Positions 1 to 5,431 of a stretch of DNA of 5,702 nt are shown here, one piece after another. Below the pieces are notes generated by a model. It worked only from the letters and a program-made list of their open reading frames with translations, was not told where the DNA came from and did no database searches. Each line of letters starts with the position of its first letter. Position 1 is the first letter of the stretch. A program made the translations under genes and the position numbers. Source of the stretch: Gaiellasilicea sp038324115 (GTDB taxonomy: Bacteria > Actinomycetota > Thermoleophilia > Gaiellales > Gaiellaceae); assembly GCA_038324115.1 (NCBI GenBank), contig JBBQHQ010000149.1, positions 1 through 5,702 on the forward strand, read 5' to 3'.

Positions 1-201
1 GAGGTTCGAGGAGGGCGCGGTGCCGAATCACGCGGCGGGCACGGGTGTCGCAAGGCAGTCCCCGAACCGTGGCTCCAGGGAGCGGCCAGGGCGACGGTAT
101 GCTCACCGCCGTGACGACCGGCCGGACGAAGCGCGGCATGCCGCCGGGGCACCGCTCTGGTCCCTCGCCCGCCGGTCGCCTCCTGAGCCGGTAGGCCGCA
201 C
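1..201. other. Region with no supportable gene, upstream of the acyltransferase
   Basis: I see no recognisable gene here. One + strand frame is open from base 3 to a TAG at 192-194, just before the acyltransferase start at 202. Its product is Arg/Gly/Pro-rich and matches nothing I know. It could be the tail of an upstream gene or chance openness in GC-rich DNA. A TATGCT sequence at 98-103 resembles a weak -10 box, but I find no matching -35, so no promoter is called. Confidence 0.4.
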
Positions 202-1587
202 GTGCTCTTCAACAGCTTCCCGTTCCTCTTCGTCTACCTGCCGCTCGTGCTCGCGGGCACCTACGCGCTGCGGGCCCAGCGGCCGCGGCTGCTCTTCCTC
301 GTGGCTGCGAGCTACGTCTTCTACGCGTACGTCGAATGGTGGTTCGCGCTCCTGATGCTCGCCTCGACCGTGATCGCCTTCACAGGCGGGCTCGTGGTCG
401 GCTCGGACCGCGTGCGGCGGCCAGGGCTCGCGCTCGCGGCCTCGATCACGGGCCTTCTCGCGCTGCTCGCGTACTTCAAGTACGCGGCCTTCCTCGCCGG
501 CTACGGCTCCGACTTCCTGACCGTGCTGACCGGGCGCGGCTTTCCGAGCCTGGAGGAGCTGACGCACGGGATCCTGCTCCCGATCGGGATCAGCTTCTAC
601 ACCTTCGAGGGGATCTCGTACGTGGTCGACGTCCATCGCCGGACGATCCCCGTCGAGCGCGACCCGCTCCGCTTCGCCTTCTTCATCTCCTTCTTCCCCC
701 ACCTCGTGGCCGGGCCGATCGTCCGCTACGCGAAGCTGCGGCCGCAGCTCGCGACCCTCCAGCGCTTCGATCCCGACGAGTTCCGGGCCGGCCTGCTCCT
801 CTTCTCGCTCGGGCTCGCCAAGAAGGTGCTGGTCGCGGACGGGATCGCCGCCTACGTCAACCCGCTGCTGGCGCAGCCCGGCGAGCTCGGCTTCTTCACC
901 GGCTGGGCAGCGATCCTCGGCTTCAGCTTCCAGATCTACTTCGACTTCAGCGGCTACTCGGACATGGCCCTCGGGCTGGCGCAGATGCTCGGGATCCAGC
1001 TGCCGTGGAACTTCGACCGGCCCTACCGGGCCGCGAGCCCGATCGAGTTCTGGCGCCGCTGGCACGTGACGCTCTCGAGCTGGCTGCGCGACTACCTCTA
1101 CATCCCGCTCGGCGGCAACCGCAAGGGCGAGCTCCGCCGCGACGCGAACCTGCTCGCGACGATGGGCCTGGGCGGGCTCTGGCACGGCGCCTCGCTCACG
1201 TTCCTCGTCTGGGGCCTCTACCACGGGCTCCTGCTCGCGGGAACGCGGCGGCTCGAGCGGTTCGCGCCCCGCCTCGCCCGCCCGCTCCGAATCGCGATCA
1301 CCTTCTTCCTCGTCACGGTGGGCTGGGTCTTCTTCCGGATGGCGACCGCCGGTGACACGCTCGACGTCTTTGCCGCGATGGCCGGCCTGCAAGGGCTCGG
1401 CGACGTCCCTGGCCACCTGCTCCTTCGCGTCGCCGTCGCCGCGCTGATCGTCTACTCGCTTCCGGAGGAGTGGCGCTGGGCGCGGTCGGGCTTCGGCCCG
1501 GTGCGGACGGCGGCGATCGGGGCGCTCGCCGCAGTCGCGATCCTCTCCACCTACGCCTCCGACGCGTTCATCTACTTCCAGTTCTGA
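202..1587 (+). CDS. AlgI-like MBOAT family O-acyltransferase (polysaccharide O-acetylation)
   Basis: A multi-pass membrane enzyme of 461 residues, the normal length for the AlgI/PatA/DltB branch of the MBOAT family. These proteins move acyl groups, usually acetyl, across the membrane for transfer to extracellular polysaccharide. The GTG start is chosen because MLFNSFPFLF is the typical AlgI N-terminus, although no clear Shine-Dalgarno precedes it. Family blocks appear in order: LPIGISFYTFEGISY (126-140), FFPHLVAGPIVR (164-175), QIYFDFSGYSDMALG (244-258), IEFWRRWHVTLSSWLRDYLY (281-300), GGLWHGASLTFLVWGLYHG (324-342) and the common C-terminal FIYFQF. His328 in the WHGA motif is the expected invariant MBOAT catalytic histidine, and His288 is also conserved in the family. 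The following gene overlaps by one base (TGATG), so the two are probably translationally coupled. The polymer that is modified cannot be read from the sequence. Confidence 0.95.
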   Translation: MLFNSFPFLFVYLPLVLAGTYALRAQRPRLLFLVAASYVFYAYVEWWFALLMLASTVIAFTGGLVVGSDRVRRPGLALAASITGLLALLAYFKYAAFLAGYGSDFLTVLTGRGFPSLEELTHGILLPIGISFYTFEGISYVVDVHRRTIPVERDPLRFAFFISFFPHLVAGPIVRYAKLRPQLATLQRFDPDEFRAGLLLFSLGLAKKVLVADGIAAYVNPLLAQPGELGFFTGWAAILGFSFQIYFDFSGYSDMALGLAQMLGIQLPWNFDRPYRAASPIEFWRRWHVTLSSWLRDYLYIPLGGNRKGELRRDANLLATMGLGGLWHGASLTFLVWGLYHGLLLAGTRRLERFAPRLARPLRIAITFFLVTVGWVFFRMATAGDTLDVFAAMAGLQGLGDVPGHLLLRVAVAALIVYSLPEEWRWARSGFGPVRTAAIGALAAVAILSTYASDAFIYFQF

Positions 1588-2618
1588 TGCGCGCCCTCGC
1601 CGCTTTCTTCGTCGCCCTCGCCGCCGTGCTCGGCGCCGCCGCGCTCCTCGACTGGCGCACCGACCTCGAGGGCGAGTTCTACTCCGCGGACGTGGTCGCG
1701 GCCGCGAGCAGGGACGGCTGCCTCGTCTCGGACGAGCTCGTCGGCTCCGTCTCGCACCTGCCGTTCAAGCTCGACCTGCTCCGCCTCCGGGACGGCAACC
1801 GGGTCATCTTCGGGTCGAGCCGCGTGCTCCGGATCCAGAGCAAGCCGGGTGAGACCCGCTTCGTCAACCTCGGCTTCCCCGGGATGACGCCCGAGGCGCT
1901 CCTCGAGATGGAGCCCGCTCTTCCCGCCGGCCCGCTGACGATCTACCTCGGGATCGAGGCGTTCTGGTTCAACCCCTCCTTCCCCGTCCGCCAGTTCCGG
2001 CCCTCGTTCCGCTCCCGGGCGCGCTATCTCCTGAACGGTGGCAACGTCCGAGCGAGTGCCCACCTGCTGGAGGCGGCGCCGTCGCTGGCCTTCGAGCGGT
2101 GGCGCGAGCTCGACGTGGGCGGGCGCTGCGTGCTCGGGCGGACGTCGCCGACGCTGACCTGGAGCCTCGACGGCTCGCGGGTCTTCAGCTTCGAGCTCGA
2201 CCCGAGCGTCGCGGTGCCGCCCCCGCAGCCGTACACCACCGACCTGGACGTGCTTCGGGCGGGGCTCTACGAGGGCTGGCGCGGCCACTTCGACGAGGGC
2301 CGGCTCGAGCTGCTGGACGAGTTCCTCGCGCGCGCGGAGCGCCGCGGCTGGAAGGTGGTCGGGTTCACCCCACCGGACGGCGACCGCTACGTCCGCCTCT
2401 TCGAGACGTCACCGGCCTCGGCGGATCCCTATCGCATCTTCTTCGAGCGGATGCCGGCGACATTCCGCCGCCATGGCTTCGCGTTCCTCGACCTGCACCA
2501 GCTCCGGCGGATCCCCTGCGCGGACGGCTCGTTCGTGGACGACGGCTATCACCTCGACGCGGCCTGCTCGGCCCGGATCCGCGATCTGCTCGACGAGGCG
2601 GCGCACGGGGAGGAGTGA
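1587..2618 (+). CDS. Membrane-anchored SGNH-hydrolase-like protein, partner of the MBOAT acyltransferase
   Basis: A 343-residue protein whose ATG shares its A with the TGA stop of the acyltransferase gene. An upstream in-frame extension exists, but it lies inside the acyltransferase gene and is rejected. Residues about 2-21 form one hydrophobic segment, a signal anchor or uncleaved signal, so the rest should lie outside the membrane. IFGSSRV (74-80) fits the nucleophile block of SGNH enzymes in its GSS form, with Ser78 the likely nucleophile. NLGFPGM (94-100) resembles a following SGNH block, and DDGYHLD (318-324) gives the C-terminal DxxH pair, Asp319 and His322. In AlgI-AlgJ/AlgX and DltB-DltD type systems an extracytoplasmic SGNH protein takes the acyl group from the MBOAT protein and places it on the polymer. 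Gene order and overlap support the same role here. No carbohydrate-binding domain is visible. The subfamily is uncertain; it is not a clear AlgJ, AlgX or DltD. Confidence 0.8.
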   Translation: MRALAAFFVALAAVLGAAALLDWRTDLEGEFYSADVVAAASRDGCLVSDELVGSVSHLPFKLDLLRLRDGNRVIFGSSRVLRIQSKPGETRFVNLGFPGMTPEALLEMEPALPAGPLTIYLGIEAFWFNPSFPVRQFRPSFRSRARYLLNGGNVRASAHLLEAAPSLAFERWRELDVGGRCVLGRTSPTLTWSLDGSRVFSFELDPSVAVPPPQPYTTDLDVLRAGLYEGWRGHFDEGRLELLDEFLARAERRGWKVVGFTPPDGDRYVRLFETSPASADPYRIFFERMPATFRRHGFAFLDLHQLRRIPCADGSFVDDGYHLDAACSARIRDLLDEAAHGEE

Positions 2619-2644
2619 CGCCGAGGGGGGCGGCGTCACTCCTC
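2610..2644. terminator. Perfect 14-bp hairpin between convergent genes (likely bidirectional terminator)
   Basis: Bases 2610-2623 and 2631-2644 are exact reverse complements (GAGGAGTGACGCCG and its complement), with a 7-base loop AGGGGGG. The left arm contains the last codon bases and the TGA of the SGNH-like gene. The right arm ends 16 bases before the stop codon of the converging glutamine synthetase gene. There is no T-tract on either side, so it may act as a non-canonical terminator or as a 3'-end stabiliser for both transcripts. Confidence 0.7.
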
Positions 2645-2660
2645 GCAGCGTGCAGGCAGG

Positions 2661-3719
2661 CTAGGCGGCCACTGCCTCCGCGAGCTCGACCGCGGCTGCT
2701 GCGCCCGGGTCGACGATCGCGATCGTCTGCAGGATCCGGCCGGCGATCCGGTACGGGTCGCCGAGCGAGTTCGGCCGGCGATCCTCCAGGTAGCCCTTGA
2801 ACCCGTTCTGGACGAAGCTGTGCGGGATCCGGATCGAGGCGCCGCGGTCGGCCACCCCGTAGGTGAACTCGTCGATCGACGCGGTCTCGTGGAGCCCCGT
2901 CAGGCGCAGGTGGTTGTCCGGCCCGTAGACGGCGATGTGCGCGTCCTTCTCCTGGTCGAACGCCTCCATCAGCGCGGCGAAGTACTCCTCGCCGCCGACC
3001 TCGCGCAGGTGCTCCGTGGAGAAGTTGGTGTGCATCCCGGAGCCGTTCCAGTCGTTCTCGATCCCGAGCGGCTTCGGGTGGAAGTTGACGTCGACGCCGC
3101 GGCTCTCGCAGAGCCGGAGGAGCAGGTAGCGGGCGATCCACACCTCGTCGGCAGCGCGGCGCGAGCCCTTCCCGAAGATCTGGAACTCCCACTGGCCCTT
3201 CGCGACCTCGGCGTTGATCCCCTGGTGGTGGATCCCGGCGTCGAGGCAGAGGTCGAGGTGCTCCTCGACGATCGTGCGGGCGACGTCGCCGACGTTCTTG
3301 TAGCCGACGCCCGTGTAGTACTCGCCCTGCGGGGCGGGGAAGCCCTGGCTCGGGAAGCCCAGCGGCGCTCCGTCGCGGTAGAGGAAGTACTCCTGCTCGA
3401 AGCCGAACCACGTGCCCGGGTCATCCGGGATCGTCGCGCGGCTGTTGCTCGGGTGCGCCGTCCCGTCCGGGAGCAGCACCTCGCACATGACGAGGGCGCC
3501 GTTCCGCCGGGCCGGGTCGGGGAAGATCGCGACGGGCTGGAGGAGGCAGTCGGAGTCGCCGCCCTCGGCCTGCCGGGTCGAGCTGCCGTCGAAGCCCCAC
3601 ACGGGCAGCTCCTCGACGCTGGGGAAGCTCTCGAACTCCTCCACCTTCGTCTTGCCCCGGAGGTTCGGGATCGGCTCGTAGCCGTCGAGCCAGATGTATT
3701 CGAGCTTGTACTTGGTCAT
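2661..3719 (-). CDS. glnII: Glutamine synthetase, GSII type (eukaryotic-like)
   Basis: ATP-dependent ligation of ammonia to glutamate, in the cytoplasm. The 352-residue product has GSII length, not the roughly 470 residues of GSI. An N-terminal beta-grasp domain carries WGFDGSSTRQAEG (41-53). The catalytic domain shows FGFEQEYF (105-112) with metal ligands Glu108 and Glu110, INAEVAKGQWEFQ (168-180) with Glu171 and Glu178, NGSGMHTNFS (225-234) with His230, RLTGLHET (272-279), RGASIRIP (292-299) and EDRRPNS (312-318). Every expected active-site block is present. The start at 3719 is fixed by a GGAGG six bases upstream and by MTKYKLEYIWLDGYEP, a typical GSII opening; the frame stays open further upstream, but that is leader sequence. 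The GSI adenylylation-site region is absent, as expected for GSII. The gene appears monocistronic, converging with the O-acylation pair and divergent from the secreted-protein gene. Arg49 sits where relatives often have Gly, Asn or Gln. Confidence 0.97.
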   Translation of the reverse strand: MTKYKLEYIWLDGYEPIPNLRGKTKVEEFESFPSVEELPVWGFDGSSTRQAEGGDSDCLLQPVAIFPDPARRNGALVMCEVLLPDGTAHPSNSRATIPDDPGTWFGFEQEYFLYRDGAPLGFPSQGFPAPQGEYYTGVGYKNVGDVARTIVEEHLDLCLDAGIHHQGINAEVAKGQWEFQIFGKGSRRAADEVWIARYLLLRLCESRGVDVNFHPKPLGIENDWNGSGMHTNFSTEHLREVGGEEYFAALMEAFDQEKDAHIAVYGPDNHLRLTGLHETASIDEFTYGVADRGASIRIPHSFVQNGFKGYLEDRRPNSLGDPYRIAGRILQTIAIVDPGAAAAVELAEAVAA

Positions 3720-3725
3720 CCGCGT

Positions 3726-3730
3726 CCTCC
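3726..3730 (-). promoter_or_regulatory. Shine-Dalgarno of the glutamine synthetase gene
   Basis: On the - strand GGAGG lies six bases before the ATG at 3719-3717, ideal spacing. It selects this start over longer in-frame extensions into the leader. The stop codon of the possible leader reading frame (3735-3733) lies only two bases upstream, so ribosomes ending there could reinitiate or expose this site. Confidence 0.85.
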
Positions 3731-3732
3731 AG

Positions 3733-3789
3733 TCACCGTTTTTGAGCACAAAAAAAGACCCAAGACTCCCTTGGAGTCTCAGGCCACAT
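3733..3789 (-). CDS. Possible 18-residue leader peptide ahead of glnII
   Basis: An ATG at 3789-3787 opens a reading frame MWPETPRESWVFFCAQKR that stops at TGA 3735-3733, two bases before the glnII Shine-Dalgarno. It runs through both arms of the leader terminator and the T-run, so a translating ribosome would melt that hairpin. The ATG sits in the six-base loop of a small AGGC/GCCT stem (3794-3781). Against it: the only ribosome-binding candidate, GAGG, is two bases from the ATG, which is too close, and the peptide has a single Gln codon, so it is not an obvious codon-run attenuator. It could easily be chance. Confidence 0.25.
   Translation of the reverse strand: MWPETPRESWVFFCAQKR
3750..3780 (-). 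terminator. Intrinsic terminator/attenuator in the glnII leader, with an overlapping alternative hairpin
   Basis: Reading the - strand, AGAC-T-CCAAG (3779-3770) pairs with CTTGGGTCT (3764-3756) as nine base pairs with one bulged T at 3775 and a GGAGT loop. Six T's (3755-3750) follow directly. This is a textbook intrinsic terminator, placed between the predicted promoter and the glnII start, so it would act as an attenuator. The same 5' arm (AGACTCC, 3779-3773) can instead form a perfect 7-bp stem with GGAGTCT (3769-3763) around a 3-base AAG loop, which removes the terminator stem next to the T-run. The two folds are mutually exclusive. Confidence 0.65.
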
Positions 3790-3827
3790 CGCCTCGGACG
3801 CCCCCGCGCGGGGCACGTCCTACTCCC

Positions 3828-3857
3828 TTTATAGCGGCAGCGCAGGACGGGCGTCAA
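3828..3857 (-). promoter_or_regulatory. Sigma-70-like promoter for glnII
   Basis: On the - strand TTGACG (3857-3852, five of six to TTGACA) and TATAAA (3833-3828, five of six to TATAAT) are separated by 18 bases. Transcription would begin near 3824-3821, just before leader hairpin P1. Such a close match is notable in such GC-rich surroundings. No nitrogen-regulator operator could be recognised with confidence. Confidence 0.7.
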
Positions 3858-3959
3858 GCGGCGCGACCGAAAAGGGGAGCCGTCGTTCGGCGGATGGGGA
3901 GGAAGAGTCGCTCGGTTCAGGGATTGCCGTCAAGGTCTCGTCGCCGATGCCCTTAGTGG

Positions 3960-5309
3960 ATGCATGCCTTCCGGAACGGAGCGGCCATCGGCGACCGCCC
4001 CTTTCGGAGGGGAGGCGGCTGCCGCCTGCTCGCCGTCACGGCGCTGACGCTTCTCGCCTTCGGCGGGGGCGCCTCCGCTGCAGCCGCGGCGATCACGGTC
4101 GCCTTCTCCCCGAGCGCCCCGACCACGACCGACGCGGTCACCGTCACCGTCACGGCGACCGGCTGCGGCGCGGGGAACCTGCTCCTCCCGACCCTCACCT
4201 ACGCGATCACGGGCCCCGTCAACCGGAGCGGGACGCTCGCGACGCCCGTGCTCTCCAACGGGGGCGACACCGCGACGGCGTCGGTCACGCTCACGGCCGG
4301 CACCTTCACGGCCGGCGCCTACGCCGTCCTGGGCGTCGGCACGGGCACCTGCTTCGGCCTCCTGACCGGCACGGCCGCAAGCCCCATGACCGTGACGAGC
4401 CTCACCGTCCCGGGCGCACCGACCTCCGTCAACGCGGTGGTCGGCAACGCCTCCGCCACCATCTCCTGGTCGGCGCCGGTGAGCGTCGGTGGCTCGGCGA
4501 TCACCGGCTACACCGTGACCGCGAGCCCCGGAGCCAAGACGTGCGCCTGGACGTCGGGACCGCTCAACTGCGCCGTCGCGGGTCTGACGAACGGGACGAG
4601 CTACACCTTCACGGCGACCGCGACGAACGCGATCGGCACGTCTGCCGCCTCGGTGGCGTCGACGGCCGTCACGCTGGGGAGCGCCTCGTCCTCGGGCGGC
4701 ACCTCGACCCCCGCGGTGGAGAGCGGCTCGCCCGGCGGCTCGGCGGGCATCGGCACGGCCGGCGGAGGCTCGATCACGCTCGCGCCGCCCCCCGCGGGCT
4801 ACGCGCAGTCCGCCCCCGCGGCGCCGCAGAGCTCCGCCCCGGCGACAGCCCCGGGATCGAGCGAAACGGCCGTGGCCTCGCAGTCGGCCTCGGCGACGCT
4901 CGCGAAGGGCGGCAGGCTCACGTTCGGCCTGGAGCAGAAGCTCTCCACCCGCACGACCTACTCGGTGCGCCGGAACGGCACGCGCGTCTGGAAGGGCACC
5001 GCGGCGCGCGGAGTGATCGTGCTCGCGCCGAAGCTCTTCAGCAAGGCCAAGCCCGTCGTCTTCACGCTGCTGGCGGTGGAGGGGAAGGGCGAGCGCCAGA
5101 TCCTGAAGGTGACGGTCACCTACAAGAAGCGTCCGGCGAAGACCCCGACGGCACAGCAGGGCTGGGCGTGGAAGATGATGGCCTGGCGCACCGCCCCGGC
5201 GTCGACGCGTGGCGCCCGTCCCGCAGCCGCCCCGAAGGCACTGCCGGCCTGGTGGTGGAAGTGGGCCGACTGGCAGCAGCGGCCCTTCGCGCTCCGCTAC
5301 TCCCGCTGA
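3960..5309 (+). CDS. Secreted FN3-domain protein with Trp-rich C-terminal tail
   Basis: A 449-residue exported protein of unknown function. A signal peptide covers about residues 1-42: arginines at 5, 13, 16, 17 and 22, a hydrophobic core LLAVTALTLLAF (23-34), then a likely Ala-x-Ala cleavage near ASA (38-40). Residues about 44-147 are a Thr/Val-rich beta domain with Cys69 and Cys131. Residues about 150-240 are a fibronectin type III domain (PGAPTSV, ATISWSAP, ITGYTV, GLTNGTSYTFTATATNAIG) with Cys195 and Cys204. A Gly/Ser/Pro/Ala linker (about 241-305) leads to a second beta-rich domain (about 310-390). The tail, 401-449, has eight Trp in two WxWKxxxW copies. The even cysteines fit disulfides outside the cell. 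A TAG at 3954-3956 in frame makes ATG 3960 the first possible start, yet no Shine-Dalgarno precedes it. A GGAGG at 4011-4015 lies inside the gene, but only a CTG follows in frame. No catalytic motif is seen; adhesion or envelope binding is a guess. I could not identify a convincing promoter in the roughly 100 bases upstream. Confidence 0.85.
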   Translation: MHAFRNGAAIGDRPFRRGGGCRLLAVTALTLLAFGGGASAAAAAITVAFSPSAPTTTDAVTVTVTATGCGAGNLLLPTLTYAITGPVNRSGTLATPVLSNGGDTATASVTLTAGTFTAGAYAVLGVGTGTCFGLLTGTAASPMTVTSLTVPGAPTSVNAVVGNASATISWSAPVSVGGSAITGYTVTASPGAKTCAWTSGPLNCAVAGLTNGTSYTFTATATNAIGTSAASVASTAVTLGSASSSGGTSTPAVESGSPGGSAGIGTAGGGSITLAPPPAGYAQSAPAAPQSSAPATAPGSSETAVASQSASATLAKGGRLTFGLEQKLSTRTTYSVRRNGTRVWKGTAARGVIVLAPKLFSKAKPVVFTLLAVEGKGERQILKVTVTYKKRPAKTPTAQQGWAWKMMAWRTAPASTRGARPAAAPKALPAWWWKWADWQQRPFALRYSR

Positions 5310-5312
5310 GGC

Positions 5313-5337
5313 GGGCACGGGCCGCCGGCCCGTGCCC
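5313..5337. terminator. Perfect 11-bp GC hairpin after the secreted-protein gene
   Basis: GGGCACGGGCC (5313-5323) and its exact complement (5327-5337) enclose a 3-base GCC loop, starting four bases after the TGA at 5307-5309. There is no T-tract, the same style as the hairpin at 2610-2644. Its right arm overlaps the acceptor end of the tRNA-Arg fragment on the other strand, so part of the arm may have been supplied by the tRNA sequence. Confidence 0.65.
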
Positions 5338-5373
5338 CCGACGAGAATCGAACTTGTGCACGCGGTTTAGGAA
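5333..5373 (-). pseudogene. 3' half of tRNA-Arg (anticodon CCU), candidate attachment site
   Basis: Read on the - strand the segment parses into tRNA parts: anticodon loop TTCCTAA (5373-5367, anticodon CCT), anticodon-stem 3' arm ACCGC (5366-5362), a 4-base variable loop GTGC (5361-5358), T-stem ACAAG (5357-5353), T-loop TTCGATT (5352-5346), T-stem CTCGT (5345-5341, one A-C mismatch), acceptor arm CGGGGGC (5340-5334) and discriminator A (5333), with no encoded CCA. The anticodon-stem partner should be GCGGT, but the neighbouring bases are GAGCG, and no D-arm or 5' acceptor arm lies further right, so this is not a whole tRNA gene. Identity starting at the anticodon loop and running to the 3' end is typical of a tRNA att site left by a tyrosine-recombinase element. 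If it is the distal copy, the element lies to the right, with the intact tRNA-Arg beyond it. Confidence 0.65.
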
Positions 5374-5407
5374 CGCTCGGACGGAGCTGCCAAAAATAGC
5401 CCGTTAG

Positions 5408-5431
5408 CAGGTCTTCTTCAATATCGACCTG
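5408..5431. repeat. Short inverted repeat at the 3' end of the rightmost gene
   Basis: CAGGTC (5408-5413) and GACCTG (5426-5431) are a 6-bp inverted repeat with a 12-base spacer that spans the stop codon of the - strand gene. It could be a weak terminator for that gene, or a recombinase-binding arm beside the candidate att site. It is short enough to be chance. Confidence 0.25.

Larger units (their letters stand above)
3720..3821 (-). promoter_or_regulatory. Structured 5' leader of the glnII transcript
   Basis: About 100 nt lie between the predicted transcription start (near 3824-3821) and the glnII ATG. From the 5' end on the - strand: hairpin P1 at 3820-3796 (GGACG/CGTCC, a two-base TG bulge, then CCCC/GGGG around GCGCG); a small stem P2, AGGC/GCCT, at 3794-3781; the terminator with its alternative fold at 3780-3750; and a single-stranded stretch leading to the Shine-Dalgarno. 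I do not recognise the conserved core of the cyanobacterial glnA glutamine riboswitch, nor a T-box. The ligand or protein, if there is one, is unknown. Confidence 0.45.

Noticed and set aside
1..139. Leftward gene starting at ATG 139 and running off the left edge
   Set aside because: It is open to the edge, but has no Shine-Dalgarno and no recognisable protein features. Open frames of this length are expected by chance in GC-rich DNA.
103..1416. Long - strand open frame opposite the acyltransferase gene
   Set aside because: The product is a monotonous Glu/Arg/Asp/Pro-rich string with no family motifs. It is the usual antisense shadow of a GC-rich gene, and the + strand has unmistakable MBOAT blocks.
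1470..1586. Longer N-terminus for the SGNH-like protein
   Set aside because: The extra 39 residues lie inside the acyltransferase gene and give an Arg/Gly-rich stretch before the hydrophobic anchor. The TGATG overlap start is better.
3720..3857. 46-residue N-terminal extension of the glutamine synthetase
   Set aside because: Its start codon would lie at the -35 box of a good promoter, upstream of any likely transcript. The GSII family opens with MTKYKLEYIW, and that ATG has an ideal Shine-Dalgarno.
3720..3960. glnA-type glutamine riboswitch or T-box in the glnII leader
   Set aside because: The conserved cores I know for these classes are not recognisable. A GGGAGTAGG near 3827-3819 resembles part of the glnA motif, but it lies at or before the predicted transcription start.
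3930..5407. Two long open frames, one on each strand, overlapping the secreted-protein gene
   Set aside because: Both are Arg/Gly/Ala-rich, low in complexity and lacking motifs. The frame at 3960-5309 has a signal peptide, an FN3 domain and paired cysteines.
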